Positions 47,353-56,675 of a DNA stretch of 64,000 bases are shown here, piece by piece. Position 1 is the first letter of the stretch. Every line of letters begins with the position of its first letter. Source of the DNA: Streptacidiphilus rugosus AM-16 (GTDB lineage Bacteria; Actinomycetota; Actinomycetes; Streptomycetales; Streptomycetaceae); assembly GCF_000744655.1 (NCBI RefSeq), contig NZ_JQMJ01000002.1:36532-100531 (forward strand). The letters run 5' to 3'. The position numbers were made by a program, and so were the translations under genes. Below the pieces are notes generated by a model that did no database searches, was not told the DNA's origin, and saw nothing but the letters and a program-made list of their open reading frames with translations.

Positions 47353-47646
47353 ATGGCACAACTGGACGGGCTGGTCGAGGAGGCCACCGTTGACGCCTAC
47401 GGCGAGGAAGAGGAAGAGACAGGCCTGTTCACGGTGGTCCAAGAGCACCTGGCCGTGCCGTTCACGACGATGGTGCTGGGGGTTGAGGTGAACGTTGTCA
47501 ATGTGGACCTCACCGCGAGTGGCATCGTGGCGATCTGCGCCCGCGGCAAGCAGCGACAGACCATCGGGCTTCTCGATATGCCCCTGCCCACTCCCCCGCC
47601 TGAGGGCGCGGAATGGATCGAGGCCTACCGCCGCTGGGCGAGCTGA
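47353..47646 (+). CDS. Small acidic conserved protein
   Basis: 97 residues: MAQLDGLVEEATVDAYGEEE, TVVQEHLAVPFTTMVLGVEV, VDLTASGIVAICARGKQRQT, EWIEAYRRW. This looks like a well-kept actinobacterial family sometimes annotated as calcium-binding, with no proven role. It lies about 60 bp before a damaged gene that precedes the helicase-like gene and may belong to the same operon. Confidence 0.65.
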   Translation: MAQLDGLVEEATVDAYGEEEEETGLFTVVQEHLAVPFTTMVLGVEVNVVNVDLTASGIVAICARGKQRQTIGLLDMPLPTPPPEGAEWIEAYRRWAS

Positions 47647-47709
47647 CACTGCCAGTTCGTAGGCGGGCACACCACCCAGTGCCAGCGGGGTCCACCGCCT
47701 GCAGCGAAG

Positions 47710-47984
47710 GGGCTCGAGCTGGTCCGACGCAATGGCGCGGTGCACCCAGACGATTACGCGGGACAGTCGCGGGCATTTCGGGCGTTCGGCGTCGACCGCG
47801 CGCAAATGGCCAGGGCGCTGGAGACCTCGGCGAGCGTGCTGCTGGAGATCGGCTTCAGCCGCGAAGCGGCGCACTTCTGCTCCAGCGGGTCCGCGATGAT
47901 GCCCGAACCGCGCTGGCCATAGTGGAGCGGACCGGCGGCACGGGCAACCACAACCACTACATCCTTGCCTCGGGGGCAATGTGA
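47710..47984 (+). pseudogene. Hypothetical protein, frameshifted
   Basis: GLELVRRNGAVHPDDYAGQS, RAFRAFGVDRAQMARALETS, ASVLLEIGFSREAAHF in one frame, then LLQRVRDDARTALAIVERTG and NHNHYILASGAM in another; a single indel near 47875 separates them. The end overlaps the start of the helicase-like gene by 4 bp, which suggests coupling. No family was recognised. Confidence 0.45.
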
Positions 47985-48980
47985 CGCACGTGGGCTACAT
48001 CGAGACCTCGCGCGTGCGCCTCACCGAGCACGGCGCCCAGGCGAATCTGCGGGCCCTGCTGCTGCAACTGTGCGTCGCAGGTAGGGTGCGGTGCGGTGCC
48101 AAGACGCTGCGCCCGTCCGCCGCGACCACGGCCCAGGTGGCCACGGTGCTGGACGGTGGGGACTTCTACCCCGACGAGCCGATCGCCGCGTTCGCGTGGC
48201 CCCTACTGCTGCAGGCCGGCAGCCTGGCCCAGCTGGCTGCCGGGAAGCTCGCGCTGACCACGCGGGGACAGCAGGCCCTCACCCAGCCACCACACCAGGT
48301 ACTGGCCAGCCTGTGGCAGCGCTGGCTCTCCAGCACGATCCTGGACGAGTTCTCCCGAGACATCGAAGCCATCAAAGGCCAACGCGCCGCGAACGTGCTC
48401 AGTGCCCGCCCTGAACCACGACGCGCCCACGTCGGCGCCGCACTCGCCGTTCTGCCGGACGACGAGTGGACCACCGTCGACCAGCTGTTCACCAGTATGC
48501 GCAAGGCCGGGCACAACCCTGCGATCGCACGTTCCGACCGCGCCCTGTGGAAGCTCTACCTGGAAGACCCCGAGTACGGCAGCCTCGGCTACGACGGACA
48601 CCACGCCTGGGAACTGCTGCAGGGCCGCTACACCCTGGCCGTGCTGTTCGAATACGCCGCACCTCTGGGACTGATCGACGTCGACTACGTGGACGCTCCG
48701 GGGCTACCAGCACAACTGGGGCGGCGACGGGCTGGAGCGGCTCAGCCGCTACGAAGGGCTACGCGCGATCCAGCTGACCGCGCTCGGCGCCTACGCCACC
48801 GGCCGATCCCCTGCCTACCTGCCGGGCACTGCCCCCGAACCGGCTGTTGCCGGGGGCGCCGCGGCGCTGAAGGTCCTGGCCAACCACGACTTGGTCGCCC
48901 TCGACGGCCTGCCTCCTGCTGAGGCTCTGCTCCTAGACGCCTTCGCCACCCGCGCCAGCGACCGGATCTGGACTCTGAGC

Positions 48981-50567
48981 TTGAAATTTAACCTCGCAGG
49001 TCACCCGACCTGCTGGTTTGCGGTTCTTCCCGGGACAACGAGGGCGACCGTTCTCCACGCTTCGAGATGTCGAGTCATGAAGCACGAGAGAACGGCCGCC
49101 GCATATGAGTCTGCCCCTCGTTCCGTCCGCTGGTGACGCGTTGGGCCTGTTGTCCCGCTTTCGAGTTGAGTTCTACGACTGCTTGTACGCCCGTGCGGAC
49201 TCGCTCTTCGAGCTCACCGACGCAGTGCTGTGCGTGGACAGTCCGGTGAAGACCCTGGTCGAGCTCAGCCTGGCGGTCGAGCACCGGCGCGGGCATGGCG
49301 CGTTGTACGCCGCGCTGGACCGGGGCTGGCTGGAGCCGACACGGCTGCGCCGCACCCTCGCGAACCTGCCGCTGCCGAGGGCGGCCGACGGGCGGATCGT
49401 GCTGGCTGTGGACGTGTCCAACTGGCTGCGGCCCGACGCCCCCACCAGCAGCGATCGGCTGTTCTGCCACTGCTACGGCCGGGGCGGCCGGGCCAGTGAC
49501 CAGTTCGTGCCGGGCTGGCCCTACTCCTTCGTCGCAGCGGTGGAGCGCGGGCGGACCTCCTGGGTCGCCCTGCTGGACGCAGTGCGCCTGGGGCCTGCCG
49601 ACGACGCCACCGCCGTCACTGCCACCCAACTACGCGACGTTGTCGAGCGGTTGATTGCCGCTGGCCACTGGAAGGAGACCGAAGGGGACATCTTGATCGT
49701 CATGGACGCCGGCTACGACGGCGCACGCCTGGCCCACGTGCTGGCGGATCTGCCGGTGGAGATCGTGGTGCGGCTGCGCTCGGACCGCGTCATGCTTCGC
49801 GATCCGGGCCCGCCCCGCTCCACCGCCCGCGGCGGGCGTCCGCGCCGCCACGGCGGCGTGCTCACCTTCGCCCGCCCCGAGACCTGGCACACTCCCGATG
49901 CCACCAGCCGGACCGAGACCACCCGCTACGGCAAGGCCGAGGCGCTGGCGTGGGATCACATGCACCCCCGGCTGCAGCGTCGCGGACCATGGTTGGAGTA
50001 CACCGACGCCGAACTCCCCGTGCTGCACGGCACGTTGATCCGACTGCAGGTCGAGCGCCTGCCCGGTGAACGAGAGGCCAAGCCGCTGTGGCTGTGGTCC
50101 TCGGCAGCCGCCCTGACCAGCGCGGAGATGGATGTGCGGTGGCAGGCGTTCTTGCGCAGATTCGATCTTGAACACACCTTCCGCTTCCTGAAACAGACCT
50201 TGGGCTGGACCGCACCCAAGATCCGACACCCCGACGGCGCAGACCTGTGGACCTGGCTGGTCATCGTCGCCTACACCCAGCTCCGCCTGGCCCGCCCCCT
50301 CGCAGCCGACCTACGACGCCCCTGGGAGCGGCCGGCGCCGCCGAACAGGCTCACGCCGGCCCGGGTCCGACGCGGGTTCCGCCACATCCACGCGAAGACC
50401 GTCTCTCCGGCGGGTGTGCCGCAACCGACACGCCCCGGCCCGGGGCGCCCGCCGGGCTCAAAGAACCGCAGGCCAGCACCCCGCTACGACGTCGGGAAGA
50501 CCGTAAAACGCGAACTCACGCTCGAGGCTCATCTCGCGAAACAAACGGCCGCCGGTTAAAGATCAAG
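48981..50567 (+). mobile_element. Transposon of the IS4/NF041680 type inside the helicase-like gene
   Basis: The left end TTGAAATTTAACC and right end GGTTAAAGATCAA are imperfect inverted repeats. They are flanked by CTGAGC (48975-48980) and CTAAGC (50568-50573), a probable 6-bp target duplication with one difference. One intact transposase gene fills the element. Confidence 0.75.
49105..50559 (+). CDS. DDE transposase (IS4-like, NF041680 type)
   Basis: 484 residues. The acidic triad regions are IVLAVDVSNWLRPDAPTSSD, GDILIVMDAGYDGARLAHVL and RFDLEHTFRFLKQTLGWTAP, in the expected order of an IS4-like RNase H fold. The middle holds a beta-strand insertion. The C-terminus is basic and proline-rich (PGPGRPPGSKNRRPAPRYD), likely DNA-binding. 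It appears intact. The family name is from memory of annotation practice and was not checked. Confidence 0.82.
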   Translation: MSLPLVPSAGDALGLLSRFRVEFYDCLYARADSLFELTDAVLCVDSPVKTLVELSLAVEHRRGHGALYAALDRGWLEPTRLRRTLANLPLPRAADGRIVLAVDVSNWLRPDAPTSSDRLFCHCYGRGGRASDQFVPGWPYSFVAAVERGRTSWVALLDAVRLGPADDATAVTATQLRDVVERLIAAGHWKETEGDILIVMDAGYDGARLAHVLADLPVEIVVRLRSDRVMLRDPGPPRSTARGGRPRRHGGVLTFARPETWHTPDATSRTETTRYGKAEALAWDHMHPRLQRRGPWLEYTDAELPVLHGTLIRLQVERLPGEREAKPLWLWSSAAALTSAEMDVRWQAFLRRFDLEHTFRFLKQTLGWTAPKIRHPDGADLWTWLVIVAYTQLRLARPLAADLRRPWERPAPPNRLTPARVRRGFRHIHAKTVSPAGVPQPTRPGPGRPPGSKNRRPAPRYDVGKTVKRELTLEAHLAKQTAAG

Positions 50568-50984
50568 CTAAGCCCCGCATCCCTCCTGGCCGCCGTGCAT
50601 GCCGGACGTCACCTGACCGAGCTACGTGCCTATTTGAACCGGGTCGCGGTCTTGCCGGACACGGTCGCCCCGCTCCGCGCCGACGCCGCGAGGCGCGTCG
50701 GCGCGGCCCGCGATCTCGGGCCCGTCCACCTGATCGAATGCGCGGACGCGGCCACCTGCGCGCTGCTGGCCGGCGGCCAGCGCGTCCGGGCGCTCGCCAC
50801 CCGCCTCGGCGACCACCACCTCGCCGTCCCCGCCGACAAACTCGACCGCTTCCGCAAAGCAGCTCTCGCCCTCGGACACCCCATCACCTGATGTCTGCGC
50901 CCCTAACGCGCACAACTGGCCTCTGGGAAACTGGGGCTCTCGCTCCTCGCAGGGGACCTGGCTGCCTGGTCGAAGCTCCGCTCC

Positions 50985-53630
50985 TCATGGGCTCTGCACG
51001 AGGGGCGCGGTGGGGTGAGCGGCGCGCCACGCATCGATGACCTCTGCGCGGAGCCTGCCGCGTGGGGGGACGTCGATGCCTTGTGCTCGGGCCCAGGCCC
51101 TGACCTTGGCTGCGCTTGCGCTCAAGCCGACGGTGGTTGAAGCATCGGCGTGCTGTCGTAAGGCCGGTGGAGCGCTCGGGCTGGGGAGTGCGTCTGGTTG
51201 TGTTCGGGTGAAGCCGCGGCGTTCGAGGATGCGGCGGCGCTTGTGGTGGGACCGTTCGAGCCGTGGGACCTCGGCGTCGAGGTAATCGTGGGCTTCGACA
51301 TGGCTCTTCTTCGCTTCGGTGTTGCGCATGATTCGACCGACCTGCTGGATGACGCGGCCCCTGAAGGAGATGGGGCTGGTCAGGAAGATCGTGTCGAGGC
51401 GGGGTGCGTCGAAGCCCTCTCCGGCGAGTTTGTCGATCGCCAGCAGAACCAGCGGCCGGCCGTCGTCTTCCTCCAGGGCAGCGCGGACACGGGCGCGCTC
51501 GGCTGCGGGCATGGCCCCGTGGAGGATGAGCGGTTGGATGCCGTGCGGCTCGAGCGCGCCTGCGAGCCTGGTGAGGTGCTCGATCCGGTTGGTCAGCGCC
51601 AGGCTGCAGCGGCCGCGCCGGACGGCGTCGGCGATGTCGGCCGCGATGAGGGTGTTGCGGTCGGTGTTCAGGGCGAGTTCGTTGTAGACGGCCTGGATCG
51701 AGGCGCCGTCGTTGCCCCTCTCGTCGGTGGTGAACTTCGTCGGATGGACGACCAGGTGCTTGGTGAAGGTGGTGGTGTCTTCGATCTCGTGGCGGATGGG
51801 TCCGCACTGCATGGTGATCAGGGCGTCCATCTGGTCGGCGCGGTAGGGAGTTGCAGACAGTCCGATCCAGCGCTTGACGTTGGCCTTGCGGATCGCGGCT
51901 TCCGCGCCGGGGGCGCCGACGGTGTGGCATTCGTCGACGATGACCAGGCCGTAGCCGTCGAGCAGGTTGTCGGGGGCGTCGCGGTGGGCGAGGGTTTGCA
52001 GCATGATCAGGTCGATGGTGTGGGCGCGGCGGTCCTTGCCCGCGCCGAGTGACCCGATCGTGTGGTCGCCGAGGTCGAGGAACGAGGCGAGTCGCTCGCG
52101 CCACTGGGTCAGCAGTTCGGCGCGGTTGACGATGACCGCGGTGGGTGTGGCGTGGTGGGCGATGAGCGCGCAGGCGATGACGGTCTTGCCTGAGCCGGGC
52201 GGCGCGACGAGCACTCCGGTGGTGTGCGGGGTCATCGCGGTGACGGCATCCTGCTGGGTGGCGGCGAGGTGGCCGGTGAAGCTGGCGGTGATCGGAGCCG
52301 GCTCGGCGAGGTCGCTCGTGATCTTCAAGGTGCCGCTGGCTGCCGAGACAAGCTGGGCGGCCTCGTCCGCAAGTCCCCGGGGCAGGCGCAGCCAATCGGG
52401 GTCCGTGTCATCGAAGCAGCACACTAGCCTGGGCGTGTTCCACGTGGAATAGCGCTGGTTCTGGCGCCGGTAGAACTCCGGATTGTGGAACGCAGCGGCG
52501 TGTTTCAACGCGGCAAGCAGGCCTACAGGCAGGCCCTCGGTGGCGATCGCCAGCACCGCAGACAACCGTGCGGCGACAACCACGGGAGCCTTGCCCAGCG
52601 CGCCGCGACGGGGCTTGGCGGGCAGCGAGGGCGTGGTCGCGCAAGGGCCGGCTTGGACCGGGCCAAGCTCGTCGACCAGCCCCTGGACCTCGGCCGAGGT
52701 CAGGCGCTGGATGCCTGACAGATACGCGAACTGGTCCGGATAGGGGGTCCAGGTGTCCGGGTCCACGAACACGGTCGTGCCGCCGGTGCGGGAGACGCCT
52801 TGCAGTGGCAAGGCGATGAGGTTGCCGAACCGCGCATTGCCCGACGCGTTCGTCGGCAGGAAGTCCTGGACGGGGAAGAGCCGGTCGTAGCTTGACAGCT
52901 TCATCTGTCCACGTGCGTCGATCGCGCGCCGCAACAGGGCCATACCCAGCGCTCTGGCGGTCACCGCGGGGACGGGGGCGTCGAAGAACGTCCAGGCATG
53001 GGCGCCAGCGCCGGAGCGGGAGATCTCCAGCAGGGCCGGAACTCCCACGTGCTGGCAGGCAGCCAGGTAGGCCTTGGCGTCGCCCTTCCAATCGCTGCCG
53101 TCCTTGCCGTCGAAGTCGCATACCAGCAGGCGGCAGGTGTCATCGACGAGCAGGGGGTAGAGCCCGAGGTGCGTCTCGCGCTGGCCGGGTCCGGGGCGGG
53201 ACAGGTGGTTGTAGACGGCTCGGTCGGTCAGCGGCCAGAATACGCGCTCGGCCTCTTTCTTGTTCTTGGCGAACGGGTTGTCCTCCGCCGGGCTCCATCC
53301 GGTCTTCCCGCTCTTCGCGCTCACCCACCGCGTCGCATAGATGTCCGTCCGGCCCGCGAACAACGAGCGGAAAAGCGCGATCTTCACCTCGGTGGGCGAC
53401 GTCGCATCAGCCTGCGGAAGCCCCTCCCCGACAGCAGGATGATCAGCAGGTGAGGGCTCCGGAACCGGCGGAAGGACCGTGGGGACGGACAAGCCGAGCC
53501 GGGCTCGCAACTCGGCGTTCTCCACGCGCAGCCGCGCGAGCTCAGCCTGCAGCTCGGCGCTGTCCGCCAGCGCTGCATCGAGCATGATCCGTAGTTCGGC
53601 TGGGTCGTTCCACCTCGACCAGTCATCCAT
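50985..53630 (-). CDS. AEP primase (TOTE-type)-SF2 helicase-Lsr2 fusion protein
   Basis: 881 residues from ATG 53630. Residues 20-47 form a coiled coil. Residues about 80-310 match the archaeo-eukaryotic primase domain of TOTE conflict systems: the DxD motif in [14 protein letters not shown] (170-181), [14 protein letters not shown] (204-217) and [20 protein letters not shown] (251-270). An SF2 helicase follows (about 450-800) with Walker A APPGSGKT (476-483), DECH (566-569), SAT (592-594) and QQVGRIMRN (762-770). Residues 836-873 resemble the Lsr2 DNA-binding domain ([19 protein letters not shown]). It is probably a DNA-directed defence or conflict protein, and it appears intact. Confidence 0.85.
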   Translation of the reverse strand: MDDWSRWNDPAELRIMLDAALADSAELQAELARLRVENAELRARLGLSVPTVLPPVPEPSPADHPAVGEGLPQADATSPTEVKIALFRSLFAGRTDIYATRWVSAKSGKTGWSPAEDNPFAKNKKEAERVFWPLTDRAVYNHLSRPGPGQRETHLGLYPLLVDDTCRLLVCDFDGKDGSDWKGDAKAYLAACQHVGVPALLEISRSGAGAHAWTFFDAPVPAVTARALGMALLRRAIDARGQMKLSSYDRLFPVQDFLPTNASGNARFGNLIALPLQGVSRTGGTTVFVDPDTWTPYPDQFAYLSGIQRLTSAEVQGLVDELGPVQAGPCATTPSLPAKPRRGALGKAPVVVAARLSAVLAIATEGLPVGLLAALKHAAAFHNPEFYRRQNQRYSTWNTPRLVCCFDDTDPDWLRLPRGLADEAAQLVSAASGTLKITSDLAEPAPITASFTGHLAATQQDAVTAMTPHTTGVLVAPPGSGKTVIACALIAHHATPTAVIVNRAELLTQWRERLASFLDLGDHTIGSLGAGKDRRAHTIDLIMLQTLAHRDAPDNLLDGYGLVIVDECHTVGAPGAEAAIRKANVKRWIGLSATPYRADQMDALITMQCGPIRHEIEDTTTFTKHLVVHPTKFTTDERGNDGASIQAVYNELALNTDRNTLIAADIADAVRRGRCSLALTNRIEHLTRLAGALEPHGIQPLILHGAMPAAERARVRAALEEDDGRPLVLLAIDKLAGEGFDAPRLDTIFLTSPISFRGRVIQQVGRIMRNTEAKKSHVEAHDYLDAEVPRLERSHHKRRRILERRGFTRTQPDALPSPSAPPALRQHADASTTVGLSASAAKVRAWARAQGIDVPPRGRLRAEVIDAWRAAHPTAPLVQSP

Positions 53631-53839
53631 CACTCCATGATCCACAAGAGTGGTGCCGCGCGTAGCCAACCGCACAGAATCCACCCAGCACCACCTCATG
53701 GCCGGGGTGACGTCACCGCCACCGGGCAGGACACGATCGGCGGCGCCGGGTCGTCAGGCCGCGTGCCCAGGTCTTGTATCGTGCGGTGATCCCTCGCACC
53801 CCTGGTGGAGGCCGGTGTTTCGACCCGCGCTCCGGCTAA

Positions 53840-54947
53840 CGACCCTGGGTGCAATGAACTCGGAGCCCGACGCGCCGTGACGTGAGAAGGGCCGCACGGG
53901 TTGGCGAGGTGTGACGCTTGCCTGGGCCCGTGCGGCCTGTTCCCATCCTGCCCTCTCCGGTGTCTCCCGCGCACATCTCGGCGATTTGCTCGAAGAGTTG
54001 GCTCCGAAATGGGTGGCACGGCGGGAGTCCTCGCTGCGCGAGCGACGGGGCGGGCAGCGACGCCGAGCCGCCGGCGCGGGCCGTAAGCCCAAGCTCGTGT
54101 TCGTGGACCGGCTGCTGGTCACGCTGGTGCATCTGCGGCTGGGCCTGCCGCACGCGGCGCTCGCCGAGCTGTACCGGGTGGATCGCTCCACCGTCTCGAA
54201 CGCGATCCGCGAGGTGAGGCCGCTGCTGGCGGCCCGCGGCTTCGCCGTCCCCGACCTCCCCGGCATCCGGCTGCGCACACTGGAGGACGTGTTCGCCTAC
54301 GCGCAGGCCGAGGGCGTGTGCTTGCGGATCGACGGAACCGAGGTCCAGGTCCGCCGCCCGAAAGCGGGCCGCCCCGGCCGCAAGGCCTTCGTGTCCGGCA
54401 AGAAGAAGCAGAACACCATCAAGACCACCACCTTCAGCGACGGCCAAGGCCGCACCCTGTTCAGCGGCGCGGTCCGTCCCGGCCGCATGCACGACCAGAC
54501 CGCCGTTCGCACCGAGGGCATCGCCGAACAGTTTCGGCAATACCCCCAGGTCAAGGCCAAGGTCGACGAGGGCTACCGCGGCCTGGCCAACGAGTTCCCC
54601 GACCAGGTCGACGCCCCGCCGAAGAAACCGAGGGACGACGTGCCGTCGGGCGAGCACCACGCCTGGCGCGAGCAGCGGCGCCGCCAGTCCTCCGCGCGGA
54701 TCTGCGTGGAACACACCAACGCCGAGTACAAGCAGTGGCGGCCGCTCCAGCGGTACACCGGACGCCGGAAGACCTACCCCGAGACCCACCTCGCCATCGC
54801 CGCACTCGTCTCTGACCGCTCCGCCCGCCGGGCGACCCGACGCAAGCCGAGCACCGAACTGGTCCTCGCCCGTCCGGCCGCCTGCTGATCACCCACCAGC
54901 CGCACCGCCAGGTCAGCACGCCCCAACGTCAATTTCTCCCGAGGTCG
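53840..54947 (+). mobile_element. IS5-family element
   Basis: Imperfect ends (CGACCCTGGGTGCAATG on the left; CGACCTCGGGAGAAATTG read inward on the right) are flanked by TAA at 53837-53839 and 54948-54950, a 3-bp duplication fitting IS5. It carries one transposase gene. The ends were judged by eye. Confidence 0.65.
53911..54888 (+). CDS. IS5-family transposase
   Basis: 325 residues. An N-terminal helix-turn-helix (HAALAELYRVDRSTVSNAIR) leads to the DDE core: VCLRIDGTEVQVRRPKAGRP, AKVDEGYRGLANEF and ICVEHTNAEYKQWRPLQRYT. It ends in the family motif YPETHLAIAALVSDRSARRA. All catalytic residues are present and the frame is intact, so the element could be active. Confidence 0.9.
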   Translation: MTLAWARAACSHPALSGVSRAHLGDLLEELAPKWVARRESSLRERRGGQRRRAAGAGRKPKLVFVDRLLVTLVHLRLGLPHAALAELYRVDRSTVSNAIREVRPLLAARGFAVPDLPGIRLRTLEDVFAYAQAEGVCLRIDGTEVQVRRPKAGRPGRKAFVSGKKKQNTIKTTTFSDGQGRTLFSGAVRPGRMHDQTAVRTEGIAEQFRQYPQVKAKVDEGYRGLANEFPDQVDAPPKKPRDDVPSGEHHAWREQRRRQSSARICVEHTNAEYKQWRPLQRYTGRRKTYPETHLAIAALVSDRSARRATRRKPSTELVLARPAAC

Positions 54948-54966
54948 TAACACGTCCTGCGGTTTA

Positions 54967-54986
54967 CCATTCGTATTCCACTCGTA
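54967..54986. promoter_or_regulatory. Direct-repeat operator of the VapBC-like pair
   Basis: CCATTCGTA and CCACTCGTA are direct repeats 11 bp apart, 12 bp before the antitoxin start. A following TATACC could be a -10 element. Antitoxin autorepression at such repeats is usual for this class of module. Confidence 0.5.
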
Positions 54987-54998
54987 TACCATGGCCTT

Positions 54999-55292
54999 AT
55001 GGCTGACACGACGATCAAGGTTTCGACCGAAACAAGGGATCGCCTAGCGACGCTTGCAGCCGAGAGCGGCACGAGCATCGGGCATTTGGTGACCCGCCTG
55101 TCCAAACAGCAGTTCACTGCCGAAGAAGTCGCCGAGCGGGTTGCCCGGACCCGGCAGATCTTGCGTGAATCGTTCGGGATGACGCTCACCGACGAGGAAC
55201 TCGACGCCGGGCCGAACGTTCTCACCCGCGTGTACGAGATCGCCGCGGAAGATGCCCGCGCCAAGCTCATGCCGCACGGGGACGCAGCGTGA
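54999..55292 (+). CDS. vapB: Ribbon-helix-helix-type antitoxin (VapB-like)
   Basis: 97 residues: MADTTIKVSTETRDRLATLA, then SGTSIGHLVTRLSKQQFTAE. The N-terminal strand-helix-helix is the CopG/VapB DNA-binding fold. The acidic C-terminal part (EELDAGPNVLTRVYEIAAED) would bind the toxin. The stop overlaps the next gene's GTG start (GTGA). No good ribosome site lies before the ATG, so the message may be nearly leaderless. Confidence 0.72.
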   Translation: MADTTIKVSTETRDRLATLAAESGTSIGHLVTRLSKQQFTAEEVAERVARTRQILRESFGMTLTDEELDAGPNVLTRVYEIAAEDARAKLMPHGDAA

Positions 55293-55681
55293 TCATCCTG
55301 GACACCAGTGCCGTGACTGCCTTCGCCACCGGACACCGCAAAATGCACCGTCTCATCAGTGACGCCGCAGCCTCCCCATTCGAGCACCTGCTCATCCCCG
55401 CGCTGTGCCTGATGGCCGCCGAAGTCGCGGATGAAGGAGCCGCCAGACGCATCCTGGCCCTCCCAGTTGTCGAGATCGAACCACTGGACGCTGCCCAGGC
55501 CGCCGCCGTCGGCACGATGATCCGTGACGGATACGGCAGCCCGGAAACCTGCCACGCCATCGCAGCCTGCCTACCAACACCCCTGCGCCCAACGCAGCAA
55601 CTGATCCTGACCGACCACCAGGAAAACTACCCACCCGGGATCGTCACCGTTAGCATCAACGACCCACGCCTCAAAGGCTGA
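55289..55681 (+). CDS. vapC: PIN-domain ribonuclease toxin (VapC-like)
   Basis: 130 residues. The PIN start MIILDTSAVTAFATGHRKMH contains the first metal-binding Asp. LIPALCLMAAEVADEGAARR holds the conserved Glu and SPETCHAIAACLP is a helix found in the family. The last acidic region is less clear (LILTDHQENYPP). It is translationally coupled to the antitoxin. It would cleave RNA when freed. Confidence 0.75.
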   Translation: MIILDTSAVTAFATGHRKMHRLISDAAASPFEHLLIPALCLMAAEVADEGAARRILALPVVEIEPLDAAQAAAVGTMIRDGYGSPETCHAIAACLPTPLRPTQQLILTDHQENYPPGIVTVSINDPRLKG

Positions 55682-55875
55682 CGTCCGCCCGCCAGGGAAG
55701 CCCACGCGTCAGTGGACGCAGTCACCCACCACTGCGACGTCGTCCTCACTGCGGCCCCGGCTTCGACACCTGGCTCGTACCACCGTCCGGGACCGGCGGA
55801 TGATCCGCGTCGTCGCGTGCCCCGCCGCCGCATCATGACACGACGTTTCCGGCTGCGCTGATCACCGCTGGGCTG

Positions 55876-56103
55876 GTGGGCCGCCGGCAGCGAGTCGCCA
55901 GGCCGGTAGCGCAGGAGCTTCCGCGGTTCCGCGCCACCGCGCACCGCACCATCGGGCCCCCAGACCTCCGGTCGGCGGCGAGCACCACGATGCGGGCGCC
56001 CGCCCCGCTTGTCAGCACCTCGTTATCGCCATGCGATGCGTTTACCCAGGACTGCGGGCAGCCGGGGAGCCTGTACGCGCAGTGCCAGCACCTCTACGGC
56101 TGA
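55876..56103 (+). CDS. Hypothetical protein sharing the LYAQCxHLYG tail
   Basis: Up to 75 residues; the last 25 (SLSPCDAFTQDCGQPGSLYA then QCQHLYG) match the end of the gene at 46548-46937. The N-terminal part is low complexity. It is supported mainly by the paralogous tail. Positions 55682-55875 hold nothing recognisable. Confidence 0.3.
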   Translation: MGRRQRVARPVAQELPRFRATAHRTIGPPDLRSAASTTMRAPAPLVSTSLSPCDAFTQDCGQPGSLYAQCQHLYG

Positions 56104-56177
56104 CGCGCACGAACGCGCAGTAGGCCGGTGCGCATGCGCAGCGGGCCTGCCGCGCACCGCGCGCTCAAGGGTTCGCG

Positions 56178-56357
56178 CTACCGGCTGTCGGCGATGTGTG
56201 CAATCAGGATCAGCGCGTAGGTCGACGCGTACCTCGTGATGACGCCCAGGGCGACGGTTCTCACGGAGTCAGTCCAGCGCGAGCCAGGCCGGTTCCGGGG
56301 GCGGGGCAGCGGACGGCTGGGCGCCTTCTTCGCGTTCGACTTCTTCGGCTTGGACAT
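56178..56357 (-). CDS. Small basic membrane-anchored protein (copy B)
   Basis: 59 residues: MSKPKKSNAKKAPSRPLPRP, then VRTVALGVITRYASTYALIL. It is closely similar to copy A at 47054-47221. The surrounding 200 bp are also shared. The ribosome site is unclear. Confidence 0.55.
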   Translation of the reverse strand: MSKPKKSNAKKAPSRPLPRPRNRPGSRWTDSVRTVALGVITRYASTYALILIAHIADSR

Positions 56358-56397
56358 GGCTGGCCTCCACGGATCGTGACTCCAGGTCACGTCGGCC

Positions 56398-56673
56398 CGA
56401 AGGCACCGCGCAGGAAGCCGCCCGCACCGGAGCCCAGTCCCTCAACGCCGCAGGCGCGCTGACCGGGCACGGCTTCACCGTCGACAACACCGCGGCGATC
56501 GCGGCCGCGAACGCCTACCTCAAAGCGGCCGGCGTGTCCGGCACGGTCACCACGGTCGGCAACCGCATCGAGGTCACCGTGAACGCCCCGTTCACGCCGC
56601 TGTTCCCGCTGCTCGGCGCCGGGACCGTCACTGGCCACGGCAGCGCCCTGCTCCTCTACCAGCCCGGAGGCTG
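56398..56673 (+). pseudogene. TadE/TadG-like pilus protein, C-terminal fragment
   Basis: About 91 residues: GTAQEAARTGAQSLNAAGAL, AAIAAANAYLKAAGVSGTVT, IEVTVNAPFTPLFPLLGAGT, SALLLYQPGG. This is the extracellular part of a TadE-like minor pilin. The N-terminal membrane helix is missing. Its stop is followed within 2 bp by the next gene's ATG, as in Tad-type operons. Confidence 0.65.
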
Positions 56674-56675
56674 AG

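Larger units (their letters stand above)
47981..50891 (+). pseudogene. Helicase-associated (XPB/Ssl2 N-terminal-like) protein split by a transposon
   Basis: The 5' part (47981-48980) encodes RLTEHGAQANLRALLLQLCV, a WQRWLSSTILDEFSRD region and WTTVDQLFTSMRKAGHNPAI. After one extra base near 48700 it continues WGGDGLERLSRYEGLRAIQL, GAYATG, LKVLANHDLVAL and LLDAFATRASDRIWTLS. The 3' part (50574-50891) continues PASLLAAVHAGRHLTELRAY, VHLIECADAATCALL and HHLAVPADKLDRFRKAALAL. Removing the transposon restores RIWTLS-PASLLAAV. The layout resembles helicase C-terminal/XPB N-terminal domain proteins. It converges on the primase-helicase gene. Confidence 0.62.

Noticed and set aside
52408..53121. Long minus-strand frame inside the primase-helicase gene
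   Set aside because: It lies in another frame of a clearly recognised gene and has a biased composition.
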